Part shown: positions 1 through 12,438 of the stretch, piece after piece | Layout of the letters: each line of letters opens with the position of its first letter | Position numbering within the stretch: position 1 is the first letter of the stretch | DNA from: Histoplasma ohiense | Lineage: Eukaryota; Ascomycota; Eurotiomycetes; Onygenales; Ajellomycetaceae | Direction of reading: 5' to 3' | Length of the DNA stretch: 64,000 nt | NCBI GenBank assembly: GCA_017607445.1 | Contig: JAEVHH010000001.1 | Location: 7,502,001-7,566,000 of the forward strand | Notes under the pieces: model-generated | What the model saw: only the letters and a program-made list of their open reading frames with translations | What the model was told of the DNA's origin: nothing | Databases searched by the model: none | Program-made: the position numbers and the translations under genes

Positions 1-2125
1 GATTGTTCAGTAACAGGGAGTATAAAATTTTCCGTACCTCTGGTTTTTCCCGTTTGCGAACATGGATGTGGTTCTGCGCTGTTTTCCGTTTCTTGGAAAT
101 TGTTGCGGGTTTTATGGGCAATAATAGAGTGTATCACTGCGCATGAGCATGGCTCTTATTTTGTGCTATTTTATTTTCATTTATTTTCATTTTGCTTTTC
201 TCTCCTGGGTTTAAGTGAGAGATTGTTTTCGTATTCCAGGTGCATGTGGTATATTCTCTTGCTCTTAACGGTGCCACTCTTATGAGTTAGACTGGGGGAA
301 TCTACATTCTCATATGATTTGTTCGAGATTATGTCGACTTTCTTGCATATTCCTTCCTTTTTCTGGGTTTTGTCCTGCGATTGTGGTATGCTGTGGGCTC
401 ATGTTCCAAAGGTCAATTTTTCTACATTGATTTGAAGATGCGGCCTTTTGGGGGGAAAAGTATATCTTTCCTTTGGATTCGTCACAAGTACACTTATCCG
501 GAATATTTCCTGCATTTTATCACTGTCGAATGGCAGACCATGTTGGATCTAGGTTTCACATATTTTTCATCTTCCCAAAAGCGCGCCTAAGCGTCAACAA
601 CGAAATACCAAGTGATATTCATTGTGAGGACTCTTCCTCTTTGGATAAGTTTCACAGAATCCCTCCTCGTTGTTAACCAAACACCTTGAAAGGCAGACAT
701 AAACCCATTGTTCTTTAACCTCTCATGAGGTTAAGATTGTTAATTGTGCCATCGCATCTTCAATCCATCCACCCTCAATTCCTTAGCTGCTAGATCTAAG
801 ATTCTAAGGCCGCCGCTAACTGACTGATATTTTCAGGAAAACCAATCAGTCTACCGACAGCGCAACGTTCCATACCAACTTCCAAGTGCAATCTATTTGA
901 AGGGCTCTGCCACAGGTTAAAAGCGTTTCGGTCCTGTATACTAGTATACGACATGGACAGCGTGCGAAATCCTTGTTCTTTTGTGCAATTTTTTGAAACC
1001 AACGGAGATGGTCTTCCTGTTGATTATTGGTTGAAAAGAGCTACTCTCCCGCTTTGTTCACTTGCCCATGACTGCCGCCAGTTAGGGAACAATTCATCCA
1101 ACATGGCTTCTCTACATATGAAGATATGTACAGTACAGTTAGAGTTCTCGAGGAATTTCTCGCTGAATGATATAAGGGCTCCATGAGTTTCTCCGACCCG
1201 GACTGTCGCTCCTGTGGTTGTCAACGAAGTATACCTAAACTGCAAAGGAAAGGGAAAGCATTCACGACAAATAATATTTAACCCTTGGCTCTTATTTTTC
1301 TCCCTACACAAGTATATATCTATGATCTCTAGGGACACAAAACTAACACGGCCATCGTCTTCAGGTCGTGGGGGAAAACTTAGGAGAAAAACTGGATGTC
1401 CCTGTATTACGTGGAGAAATGTTGTAGAGGCATGGAAAACTCCTTGTTTTTTCTTATCTTGCTGTTTCAGCTAACGAGGGAAACCCTAGATGAACTCCCT
1501 AAGTGTTGAATGGGTTTATTTCTTCTACATTTTTGAAGCAATCTATAAACAAATAGTTAAATTGGATTCGACATATATTTGAGGTTGTCATTTCTACATA
1601 TGTCAAACTAGATCCTTACGCCGGTCATTTTTCTTTCTTTCTTTTCCTGTATAATATACATGTACATGTACATGTACATACATATCATACGCACTTTCCC
1701 GTTTCTCTCTCCTAATTGCTTTTTACTACGAGCCAGTTGATTTTTGTACCCATTTCCTCAAGCAGTGTACTCCACTAGAGGAGCGAAAATAAGTCATCTT
1801 GATTCAACTTTCTGGTTATTGGAATGGGCAGAGTCAAATGACAATGTGGATTCGCTAGATACAGACATAGAAGGTTAAACAGCCCCGCGGATTACAGACC
1901 AATATGCTCAGAGATAACTTCTTGCGAGAGCTGACAAGAAAGAAAGAGAACCTTGCTCCAAGGGTATATAGATATCGAACGCAACGTAGGAAAAAAAAAA
2001 AAAGGGGGAAGGGGACGCGCGTTGGGGAATCATAAAATGCACCTTCGACTATTTTTATGCGTAAAAACGAAAACCAAAAACCAGCCAATAAAGCCTCACG
2101 AGACACTCCTCTACATAAAATATCC
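1..2125. other. Intergenic or unassigned left edge
   Basis: I see no supportable gene here. Open frames are all under about 105 codons, overlap on both strands and show no recognisable domain or splice-linked continuation. The stretch is T-rich on the plus strand and contains a TACATG repeat near 1657. It ends just downstream of the membrane-protein gene that stops at 2126 on the minus strand, so the right part may include that gene's 3' UTR. Confidence 0.5.
1657..1684. repeat. Short TACATG tandem repeat, self-complementary
   Basis: The hexamer TACATG is repeated about four times. Because TACATGTA is a palindrome, the tract can form a hairpin or cruciform. It lies in gene-free DNA, and I infer no function. 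Confidence 0.7.
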
Positions 2126-3882
2126 TCAAGTATATTTTCTCCCCTTCTTCAGCCTCCCAATCGGCGCATCCCCCTGCGCCACAAAGGAAATATGCCCCAC
2201 ATGTTCAGCAGACCGCACATCACCCAGCATGACCCGTAAATCCTTCAGCATGCGCGTCCGCACCAGCCCATCCTGGGACGAGCCCGCAGACACCGGCGCA
2301 TGCGGATTATCCCGCGTGTACGACGAAACAAAGCCCAGGATGTCCGGCGCGAGGGTGAGTCGTTTCAGAACCACGCTGGCCAGCGCCAGAACCTGCAGCA
2401 CGAGACAGATTATAAGAAACACGGCGAACCATGCGCGGTCGCACTTGTACACCTCGCCAATGTGCCTGACGCCACTGGCTGGAACGGGCACAAAGCAATA
2501 CAATGGAGACACCTCGGAGGAACAGTCTCCCATTGCTTCGTACGCGGCTGGGTCCTTTGGCAGGGATGTTCCGCGGTATTTGGTCGCGAAGCCGGCTTCC
2601 CAGAAGGTGTTCAACGCTGTTTCCAGGCGGGCAGAGAGAACTTTTGGATCTAGCTTCCACAGGTCCATGTCGATTCGGCCGCCGCGGAAGAGGAGGGCGG
2701 TGTCGTTCATCCAGCGCTCAGTGAGTGTGGCAGAATAGAGGTAGTTTGTCGATTTATCGCGGTCGGTTGCCGTGGGGAGGAAATTTAGGGTGAAGTTTAC
2801 AAAGTTGGTGAGGCTTATGAAATTCTCGACTCGCTGCGACGGCCGCATGGCCACCACGCGGCACGACTCGGATTTACATTCCACACGGGAGTCGACGGCC
2901 AGGTTGCCGAGCGTGCAGTTCGCCAGTCCCCATGTCGTATTATCGTGTAGTGTGGTTCTGGATCCGAACATGAATTTGGCGCGCAAGGATATGTCACCGC
3001 CAACTTCGTCGGTCATTGCTGGAAGTTCATCGGCCAGATGAACGAGCATTGAGTGTCCGGGCCCGCTGCTCTCGTTGACCATATTATATGACAGGGCGGA
3101 AAGATCTTTCTTTTCTGCGAGGATGTTGTTGAGGCACTGGACGTCGAAGTGATGTGATGTTACGGTGAAGGTCATGTTACCCTCCGACATGGGCCTGCCG
3201 ACGGGCAGACCTAGGAGGGATGTGAATTCTACAGTAGAATTCCAGTCTACCGTGCGCCAATCGCTGTTGTTCGCGCCTGGCTTTAGCGAATTTATATTTG
3301 GGATTTTGACACTGCCCCAAAGATCCATGCCTGTTCCAGCAGTGGTTTCAGAGCCCATCAGCGACGATACGTAGACGGAAGTAATTAGATCTCCGGAAGT
3401 TTGCATAGCACTAGTGCCCTGCAGCGAGGTATCGCGAAACGAGAGAGGAGAGAGATACCAGTTAGTGGCATTATAGGGAGCGTCCTGTAACGAAGTGCTC
3501 AGGAGGCGCAATCCGGCCTGGCCCCCAATGGGAGAGAGCGCCCAGACAGCCATAATCACCAACCCAACAAAACCAAAATCCCTCAGTAACATCTGCCTCT
3601 CAAAGGCAGAAAAGAAGGAGTAGCTTCCAACAAGTTGTTCCAGCGTCTATTAGGGAAGGACGTAAGAATATGTTAAATCGAAGGAACAAATGTAGACATG
3701 TCATACCCCTAGCCTGATTCCTCTCTCGGCCCTAAAAGTGCCATATATTCGGAAGAAATAGCCGACCAGTGCTGCGAAAGTAATTGGGAAAATTGTGGGA
3801 ATCAAGGTCGTGGCCTCCTTGATTTGATCGCCACGTTTGCTCCTCAGGTTCCCTTCCAGCGAAGCCGCTAAGATGGCAATGA
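2126..3882 (-). CDS. Fungal multi-pass membrane protein, 3' part (5' exons not placed)
   Basis: Two exons join in phase: 3882-3707 and 3646-2126, giving about 564 C-terminal residues. The first exon starts with a hydrophobic run followed by a basic LRSKRGDQIKE stretch and a second membrane segment (TLIPTIFPITFAALVGYFF). The second exon continues with a conserved TLEQLVGSYSFFSAFERQ junction and a membrane helix ending in WALSPIGGQAGLRLL. A large region with many N-glycosylation sequons follows, then a final helix near the C-terminus (WFAVFLIICLVLQVLALASV) and a basic tail. This architecture recurs in uncharacterised fungal plasma-membrane proteins; I know of no function. The exon at 3882 needs an upstream exon (it begins in phase 2), but the preceding DNA is a GAAGAAA-rich tract and I could not find a convincing partner. 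The true start is therefore missing. Confidence 0.75.
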
Positions 3883-6280
3883 CTATTTCTCACTGTCAGA
3901 CAGGTTCAGGAGTATAACTCAAAAAAAAAGAAGAAAGAAGAAAGAAGAAAGAAGAGAGACGAGAGACGAGAAGAAAAGGAGAAGAAAAGAAGAACAAAAC
4001 AAAAGCTTTTTTAAATATAGCATTTCCAAAATCAAACCACTAGACAGCACGAACCGATGAAAGTTACAGGAAGAATGGCCAAACAACAGTCCCATATCGA
4101 GCTTAAAACCAAATAGCTTGGTGCTTTGCTGAGTGTCACCGCATTCTGTCTCGATACTGGATTTTTTGTTCCTTCGACCCAGCGAGGAAAAAACGCTCGC
4201 GAGCCATGCTCTGGGCTTAGGTGTGTGTTGATGGCAGACAGCTCGAGGCTGCTGTCCCCGGGCGTTGGAGGCGAACTGGAGTCGATAAGGTGTTTGTACG
4301 ATGTCATAGCTAATGGATGATCTTGCGGCGGTGGCAGTTATCCAGCTTCCTTTTATCAGCCCCCGCACAGAATCCACGAATGGAGGCGCACCTCCGAATG
4401 TGAAGGACAAACAAGCGTCCGAAATAACTGTGTCGGGAAACAGTTCGTCCAGGTGGGCAAGCTAGTTTAATATTTATACTGGAGGGAGGGACCGAAGCAG
4501 GGTCTGGTTCATTGCATCGTTGGCATTCATAGTCGGTACCGGCATATGGACATATTGCGGACCAAATTGCCCTTGGTAAGAGGGGCGTCCGGCTCCTTGA
4601 GACTCGAGATTGACCAGCCTCCCCCGGCCTGCAGGGATCATCAAGCTTCTTTGAATGTTCGCTCAACATTTCCATTTCCACACCAATCAAAGCAAGTAGG
4701 GTTGTGACAAAAGTGTGGAAGCACATTATCCGATAGTCTGGGGAGAAACAACACGACACTGGAGCATGATTAACTGTATTGTCATTGACCACAATCGGAT
4801 GCTCCGTTCTGGCCTGTGTTTGAGAAATCCGCGCCATGGTTAGTACGCTGTCGTGTGGTGGGAGAATTTGTGCTTGCTTACCTCGCGATCCCTGGAAGAT
4901 TTACGGATATATAAATAGAAGGTCGGTAGTCAGCCTCATTTAAATAGTTACCGATGGATTTTACACTTGGCCCAGAACCCACGACTAGGATTTTTGAAAG
5001 ACACCAAGGAAATACTGCAGCGTTTATCTATCTACGTTCTACATACGGAGTATCTGATTCTGCTATGTAACCTCTGGGCATTTCAAGAGCTTTGGTACTA
5101 GTATCCAGCGTACAGACTTCTAACCAGGTCCCCATATAGCATTCTCTCGAAGTTGAGCTGCATGAAGTGAGTTACAGATTAACCGTTGCCTCAGGTAGTG
5201 GAATAGTGTGTTTTAACTATAAAAATAGAGTCATTACGGGCTTCGCGCTATGGCGTTTGGTCTTGATTGGGTGCTTGACGCAGGGTCAAGCCCATCCATG
5301 CCCGACACCCACACATTCAAAAGGCATCTGAAGGCATCATGACCTCTGTGACATGGCACCTCTATCTGGCATATCTATAGAACTGCCAGCTATTATGGTG
5401 AATGGTTAAGGGAGTGTCTGTGTCTGGCACCTACGACAAAAGCCTAGGGCGCAGACACATGCACTGTACTGTACATACAAAGGGCTCTAGCTACTCGAAG
5501 TTTAGGCTGGTATGTACTTCGCTTGTCAGGGTGCCGGTCTCCAGGGATGACACCTATGTTACCTGCTCGACGGCAGGCCCTGGAAGGGTTTTTGTTGAAA
5601 GGACGGGTTCGTCCGTGATGCCGCAATACTATAGTTACTAAATTTGAAGTATTAATTAGTTACTCTATGAATTTACTTAAATAGATATAGAAATTATCGG
5701 AATTATTGAATTTATAGTTCCACATATATATATATATATTATAATATATATATATACATGGCTGATACCCATGCCAAACAATATCTGTGACACAATACAC
5801 TCGAAAAATAATCTCGAGGGGTGTTTGGAGGATCTTTCACGGCGTCTACTACCATGTGCAGCTTCACAAAACCACCTGGACACTTATCGCCGGCCTGTTT
5901 TCCGTGATGCTTTCACATCATTGAATATAATATCATTGGCGGTGCGTGGTTTCTCCAGTTCTCAAGAGATAGGCCATCCCTCACTCCCAGAAAATTTGCA
6001 ATACCTTGCCTGACTGTATGTATGTGGCTCTATCTAGCCATGGTTTTTTTTTTGGGGGGGGGGATAAATCTACATAATTCACAGGAATTGCCGCCATTAG
6101 TTAAGATCCAGGAGGTATTAATAGCCAGAACTCGTACAAGGAAAAGTCGAAAAAGCAAACTGAGGACGAGAGTGAGTGAACGGATATCTAACTAACTGGA
6201 GAGGCAGCAGTCACTGTAATAATCTAACCTCCCAGATGAACAAAATTCACCCCTTAATATTCTACACTCAACCTTCCTTC
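3883..6280. other. Unassigned stretch, may hold missing 5' exons
   Basis: This interval holds a purine-rich GAAGAAA tract (3919-3993). Two minus-strand open frames (4310-4837, 175 codons from an ATG, and 3919-4410) could contribute N-terminal exons to the membrane gene ending at 2126, but neither shows a recognisable domain. A TA-dinucleotide tract lies at 5725-5756. From about 4850 to 6280 I see no coding signal. Confidence 0.4.
5725..5756. repeat. TA dinucleotide tract
   Basis: The bases alternate T and A with one interruption. It is a simple repeat in gene-free DNA, just left of the kinase pseudogene. Confidence 0.7.
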
Positions 6281-7273
6281 TTACATTCCTATATATGAAT
6301 CGACAGTCAGCAGATTTACCGCGATGTCAGCATCCAATTCTTCAAGAAATTGGTCACCTCCCATCCACATACGAACTTGATACCACCAAGTATACCGTCC
6401 AAATCTCATTGCTGTAGTAAACTCCCAATACTCAGGGCACCAACCCCTCGACTCCCAGTCAAAGAAAACCTGACAAATGCCCATCATCATCAACTAGGAT
6501 ATTGTGTGCTTTGAAATCTCCTTGAGTGAAGGTAACTCGATGCGGCCGTTGATCGATTCGCTTTGCATGAATCCATACTTCATCATACTCAGCTCTTGAC
6601 TGAAAACCGTGATCGGAAACTGTTGAGAGAAGATATTGTGTGAACTCCTTTTCACTAGGGAATGGGCCCATGGTGTGGTTTGGAACTCGAGTGCTCCGAA
6701 TGGCAGTTCCAAGCACAGAACAGATACAGTTTTGGTCATAAGGTGGTGATATGTGCCATTGACGGCATCGAATCCAGGCACAGTTTCAGCTCATGAATCC
6801 ACGGGCCCTCAATGTCTGGATCAAATGGACCCCTTGAGTTGATAAGACTTATTCCCGACAGCCTTGTCATCAGAATTGAGAAAACACGATTCGACGGATC
6901 CCCGATATGCTTTCCGCAGTTCATTCCGGCAGCACGAGCCATTTGCATCGCGGCTACTTCCTCCAGAGATGTTCGATCTGTCCACTTCATGAGGAGCCCA
7001 AAGGGCAATTCGGCAATATTGCTGAATGGTATACCAAACCAGGAGCAATAATATTTGGAGAAAGCAAATACGGGCACTGGAGGAGTTATTGTAGAAATCG
7101 GTGACCTTATCGGTTGTGGCCAGCTGTAGTTGGGCTTCAAAATGCGCGGTATCCATGCCGACTCCATCTCCGAAACGATATTCTACGAAGGAGGGTATGT
7201 TTTTGGGAAAGTAGAAAAATTTGGTGCTTCGAGAAAGAGTGTGCCACCAGCGGACCCGATGTTGAACAGACAC
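6281..7273 (-). pseudogene. Decayed aminoglycoside-phosphotransferase (APH)-like kinase
   Basis: Consecutive minus-strand frames match successive parts of the fungal APH-like kinase family but are out of frame with one another. They include PPVPVFAFSKYYCSWFGIPF and LPFGLLMKWTDRTSLEEVAAMQ, then VFSILMTRLSGISLI, then VPNHTMGPFPSE, then FTQGDFKAHNILVDDDGHL, then DWESRGWCPEYWEFTTAMRFG. At about 6460 a single extra T breaks the frame between SGF and DWES. Another shift lies near 6770-6800, and a third upstream near 7090-7170. The segment after ARAAGM also appears shortened compared with the family, where a proline/valine-rich stretch and a cysteine-glycine motif normally follow. The catalytic-loop HGD is QGD here, so the usual catalytic-loop histidine is lost. 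These kinases phosphorylate small molecules or proteins of mostly unknown identity. The several independent lesions make a sequencing error unlikely as the sole cause. Confidence 0.8.
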
Positions 7274-7299
7274 AATTTGTATACAAATCTGATGATATC

Positions 7300-8200
7300 T
7301 AGTTAGAATATACCGTCTATCTTCTTATTCTACTGAATAAAGCTATGCTGGTTTTCTAATCTAGTAATATATTTTACATTCTTGATAACTGCTTTATCAG
7401 TATTTTATAAAACTTGAATGTAATTCATAAGGAAGTGAGGCCACACAACTGAGTGAGCCACTTCCCCATCATAATATATAAGTTAGCTTTAGAAGTAAAT
7501 ATAACTAATCACAATTAGATTTAATAATCATTTAATTATATCGAAAATCATATCTAAATTAACTTTCATGTTGTCGGAACAGGATAATGTCCGAATATTG
7601 ACTCAAATACTGAATATCGATAGATAATTGAATTGACTATCATTACTCTGATAATTACATGATAACTAGGCATACTTAGTATTTATAAGGAAGAGAATGC
7701 TTGATCAAATGAGAGAGACAGGGCTCAGATGTCAAATAGCAAGACATTACAAGATTCTCAATACGAGATAAACATCTCTAACACATATATATAAGTAGTA
7801 TATTTAATAATATCATATAACTACACTATATATTGATAATTAATCATTCTGTAAATAAAAGAAGTGAATGTGAATCATATAACCACTGCAGTTATACAAC
7901 TAGAAGAATGTCTGAGAGATCTAAGTTGAAGCAATTAAGATGTCAGTAGAAAATTCGTCATCAAAAGCATCACTCTTTCTAAACTCTTTCAAGAGTTGAA
8001 ACGTATGATATAAAATGATACTAAGTTTTATCAAAATCTTATTAATGAGGAAAGTTTAATGACATGAGTGAAATATCTGAATCTATTTTGTTCAAAGTTC
8101 TCTACTGAGTAACTTATATCATTCTTACAACTACTCATGAATCTAAAGATGTGTTTGAATTTTTCCACTTTTCATTTGATTTTTGCATCGCTGCCCATTG
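7300..8200. other. AT-rich, gene-free block between pseudogene and INCENP
   Basis: Base composition drops sharply to AT-rich DNA with many TA and AAT runs, unlike both neighbours. No open frame of note exists. The block includes the LTR-like element at 7569-7783. Such AT-rich patches in ascomycetes often are transposon relics altered by repeat-induced point mutation. That origin is inference here, because no internal transposon protein could be read. Confidence 0.55.
7569..7783. mobile_element. Possible solo LTR of a Copia-type retrotransposon
   Basis: The block starts TGTTGTCGGAACAGGATAAT and ends in CATCTCTAACA, giving the TG...CA ends expected of an LTR, over 215 bases. The 5' motif (a TGTTGTCGGAACA-like start) and the 3' end with TTCTCAATACGAGATAAACA resemble fungal Ty1/Copia LTRs as I remember them. 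I do not see a clear five-base target duplication, a primer-binding site or a second copy in this window. It is therefore best called a degenerate solo LTR candidate. Confidence 0.4.
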
Positions 8201-11200
8201 CTAAGGGCCAAACGTCCATCCACCATTCCTCTTCAACCGTTCCCTCTCCGCTAAATCCCACTTGATCTCATCCTGCGTCAATCCGTCCGGCCCAGCCCAA
8301 TTGGCACTACTAGTCCGATCGCGGAAACGCTTAAATCGATCCTTGTTATCCTTAAATATCTCCTCCATGTGCAACGGAGCGGAGGGGCCGAATACTTGCT
8401 CCCCATCCTTGCTTTCCTGGCTAATGAGGATGTTATTGAGGTTTTCAGGCTTGGCCCAATCGGGAACGTTGTAGGGTTCGGTATCCGAGTCCTCATCCTC
8501 GCTGTCTGTGAGGATTTCGGGGAGCTTTATGCTATCACCGTTCGGGTAGGCAGGGGAGGATTTGAGAACTTTCTGCGAGCCTTGTGCAGGGGTTTTATGA
8601 GTGGAGGGATGGGGCGGGTTGGCGTTGTCGGCGAAGGGGATTTTACCGTTGGCAAATTTTGACATCTCCAACGGGTGGCCGTTCCGATGCTGCTGCGATT
8701 GCATGGGAGGTAGAGGCTGGAAATGGCGTGGGGCTGGAGGGTTCTTGAAAATCGATGGGCCGGCTTGGTGGGGGACTGGCGGGGGCTGCATTGTCGAATA
8801 GCCGTGGTTGTAAGTTTGCTGTTTAGGAGGCTCCTGTCTGATGTTAGAGCATTTCACCATTTGGGGATACATATGACATACCTTGCGAACGTTGGACTGG
8901 CGGATTGGAGGTGCCATCGTTGATCGAACGGGCGGCTCAGCGGAGGCAATTTCATCATCCGTCTTCCGACGTTTGCCATCCACCTGGTGAATAGCTGCTC
9001 CTACTTTCCCAGTAACCGGACGTCCTGAACTTTCATCCTCGAGAGCTCTCTTTGGGGGTTTGGCGGGGTTTGGCGGTGGGTAATTGACAGTACGAGCTTG
9101 TTCTTGTGTACTATTCAGCCTCGAAGGTCTGGTGGATGGTAGGTCATTGCGCTGAGATCCTTGCAAAGCAATCTTCTCTTGGTGAAGAATTGAACCCTGG
9201 AACTCCCTACAGGTTAGGAATTAAGTAATTTAGGAAAAGAACAGGGATTATCAAGCTCACCAGGTCATTAACAGGCGTTGGCTGTTGGCTGCGCTGTTGT
9301 TCTAATTTCCGTGCATTCTCCAACCGTCTCTTTTCTATCGCTTGCTTATGGGCAAGTTTCTTGGGGTCATCCGTTACCGATCGCTCCCGTTCTCGTCGTT
9401 CAGCCTCAGCACGACTGGCCTGCTCTTGTCGGCGCGCTTCTTCCTGATGAGCTACGCGCTTCCGTTCTGCTTCTCGACGCTGTTCCAGCTTCCGTTGGGC
9501 CTCACGTTGCTCCTGAAAATTTCAGTTAGAATTGGCCGTTAATTAAAAATGTATAAGTTATTTACCTCTTTCTTTTTCTCCGCCGCCTGTGCGGCCTTCG
9601 ATCTCAAACTCGTGGTAGAGGTGGCGCTCTTGAAACTACTAGTAGATGTATTCGTCTGCATTGACAACTTGCTTCCCTTTTTATTCACGGCTGGTGCGGG
9701 AGTTTTTGCTGCTGGAGTCGGGTTCGGCGCCGGTTCTTGGACACTGGACGAAAGAGAGGAACTGGACAACGGGATGCGTTGTGAAAGAATTCCAACGCGG
9801 ATAGACACCGGCTGAGGCTTTGGCTTCTGGATTTCCCTCGTAGGTCTTACAGGACGACGGTTCTCATTTTGCTTGGGTTGAGGATGTTGCTTCGCAGGAA
9901 CAGTAAATTTGTTCTCCGCTTCCCGGCTTTGTTCCGGTTCACGTACAGATTGTTGCGTTGGTGGTCTTCTGGGACTAGATCTCGTTGCAAGTGATTCTGA
10001 GGCCGCCGGTATTCCCATTGATTTGGGTGGACGGCGCTCTTGTGCTGAATTTATCATGGCTGGCCCTTGCGTTTCTTGTTCTCGAGTTTTTCGCAATTGT
10101 TCCTCCATTCGTTGTGCCTCCTGGCGCTCTTTCTCTTTTCGTTTTTCCTCCCTCTCTGTCGAACTCCTAGTTCGTCGTCCTTCCTGTAACGAAGGGCTCT
10201 GAGTTGCAGGAGGTTGAGGTTCTTGGGAGAAAATTTCTTGAAGATTCGGGTAGAGGCCCGTATGGGAACGTGTAGGTGATGAAGTCAAAGCATCCATTTT
10301 TGCCGCTGCAGATACACTGCCCGTACTGGTAAATAGCCCTTTGGCAGTTTTCATGATCGACTGTAGTCTAGATTTGGAGGCACTCAGAGGGCCATCATCC
10401 CTTCTTGGGGAGGAAACTGGCGTAACAGTTTCACGATTAGATGTGGTTCTCTGATGACCTACAGTATTCGCCCTAGGGCTTGTAATTATCGAGGTTGACG
10501 CCGACTTCGAATGAAAAGCACCAGTGGCACCAAACGGCTTGGCCGCAGGGGAACGCTTCTCTGGCGATCGGCTGTGCATAATCCTAGACATACTAACTTC
10601 TTGACCTGCAGCCCGGCGAAGGTGTGGGGGGGCTTCAGGGGTCGCGTCTCTCATAAAGTGGGAAGGTTGGAACTGTTGCGGCGACCTAGTTGGCGCTGTT
10701 CGGCTATCGTAAGTTTGTGTCGTAACCAGGGATGGCCTCCTTGGTTTATCGACAACAGGTTCGACTTGCGTCAACAACTCGGGATATTGAATGTGGGAAG
10801 CAGTATTGGGTGCTGGCGCTGGGATTGATTTGGTACTCCTCGATGGCTGAGATTTACCAAGCATATTGATTTTCTCGTGGAGCAGCTGCGTAGATGATTT
10901 ATAAATATTTGCACCCTTCGTTGTAAGCTCTGAGTCCTCTTGTAGAGGAGCAGGAGCGCGATCTTCAGCAGACTTCGTATTTTCCTCAACATTTTCTTGT
11001 TCGGCGTGTCCTTCCGGTAAAATTTGGGTTATTCTTGCGCCTCCAGTTTGTCGTCCATAATAACCACCCTGGATTGATTTGGAAGGGTCAATATGACTGG
11101 TTCTCGACATCCTATGGCCCCCCATGCTTCGCTTTGTTGTTATTGGCTCGCGAGCTGGTAGAGAGGCAAAGCTCAAGCTACTTTTACGGATGGGAGGGCG

Positions 11201-12438
11201 GTCAGGAGTTGAGCCATCCGAAGGCGATCCAATGTCATCAAAATGATGATCGAAAGTGGCATCATGTTCATGAGTTTCTACTTCAGCCGTACTAACTTTT
11301 TCAAACGGTGTGGTGTCAAAACTTCCAGGGAGATGAACTGGTTCTTGAGGTGACTCATTATGCACACTGGAGGCCTGTTTAGGGGCAGCAATGGGGGTCG
11401 ATTTGTAATCGTCAATATCCATGAGCTCCACCGTGCTCTCCTTACTTGGGGCGACTTCTCTTGCGGAGTGGAACGAAGCATCGGTCGTGCGTCGATCAAC
11501 AGACGGGCTGAGGTCATTGCGATCGCGAGGAATAACGATGGTCGAGTCTTCAAGTGGTTGGGTATCTGTTTCAACAGGTTCGGGCCCACGCTGATGGTGT
11601 GATTCGCGCTCTGGTTCTGGCTCGCGTACTTGCTGCGCTTCAAGATTTGGATTTGACTGTGGATGTGGCTCTGGCTCTTCTTCTGACGCCTGCTCCGATC
11701 CTGCTTGTCGTTCCGGTTCTGAGACCGGCTCCGGGTCCTTGTGCGGTTCCGAGTATACAAGATCCATTTCATCATCCTCATCGGGCATGCCATGGTATCC
11801 AGAGTCAGTATTATAAATTGGTTGTTTCGTTTGGTGGTATTGAACTGGGGACGAGTATTTTGGTTGCTCTTTTGGGGATGACTTCGGAGCCAATTTGGCG
11901 ATATCCTGGTGGAATCGATTAGGCGGCGCAGGGCTGTTTCGCACATTCTGTTGTGCCGAGAATATGTCGCCCAACGGCTAGAAAGTGTCAACAGTCGCGC
12001 ATTACTATGAAGCAATCAACCACTCATGACGAAGAACCAGGCCACAGAATAATATTGCAATGCACTTACAACCCGAGCCTCTCGTGGGGTCTTATGTTTC
12101 CTGGCAGTTCTTGGAGTCTTCCCTCTTAACTTTCCCGGCGTCTTAAAAATCTCAGTTACATTACTATCATATGCATTAGTACCACGCTACCCCATTCCCT
12201 TGTGTGTCCGCTATAAATCAAGACAGATGAAAGGGGGATTGGGTGGTTGGTCGTACAATTGGTTCCTACTGAAGATTTCAGCCATATGCTCATTCAGCCA
12301 ATCCATCTCATTCTGCACAGGATAGTCGATTTCTTCCATCTCCTGGTTTATCAGTAACTGGATATTCTCCCTCTCAGCCGCGATCCAGGCGGTCGAGCCC
12401 ACGGCCCTCTGCGCCTTCGTTGTGCTTGCGGAGGCCAT
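8201..12438 (-). CDS. SLI15: Inner centromere protein (INCENP/Sli15 family), chromosomal passenger complex scaffold
   Basis: Exons 12438-12257, 12163-12070, 11977-9566, 9512-9261, 9202-8882 and 8833-8201 keep phase and give about 1297 residues. The N-terminus (STAWIAAERENIQLLI, then MDWLNEHMAEIF and KTPGKLRGKTPRTARK) is the conserved centromere-targeting region of fungal INCENP. The middle is long, disordered and rich in S, P, E and Q. Residues about 880-980 form a charged, probably helical segment (repeated EQRREAERKR-type motifs). The C-terminal IN-box, starting VPDWAKPENLNNILISQ, binds and activates Aurora kinase (Ipl1) in this family. The protein would scaffold Aurora, Survivin/Bir1 and Borealin at centromeres and the spindle midzone. 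The start is the first ATG before the conserved block. The last intron (8881-8834, 48 bases) is a multiple of three and has no stop, so retention is possible. The gene diverges from the acyl-CoA dehydrogenase across 813 bases. Confidence 0.88.

Noticed and set aside
1953..2738. Plus-strand open frame of 261 codons
   Set aside because: Much of it runs antisense to the conserved membrane-protein exon at 2126-3646, its start region is a low-complexity K-rich tract, and it has no domain.
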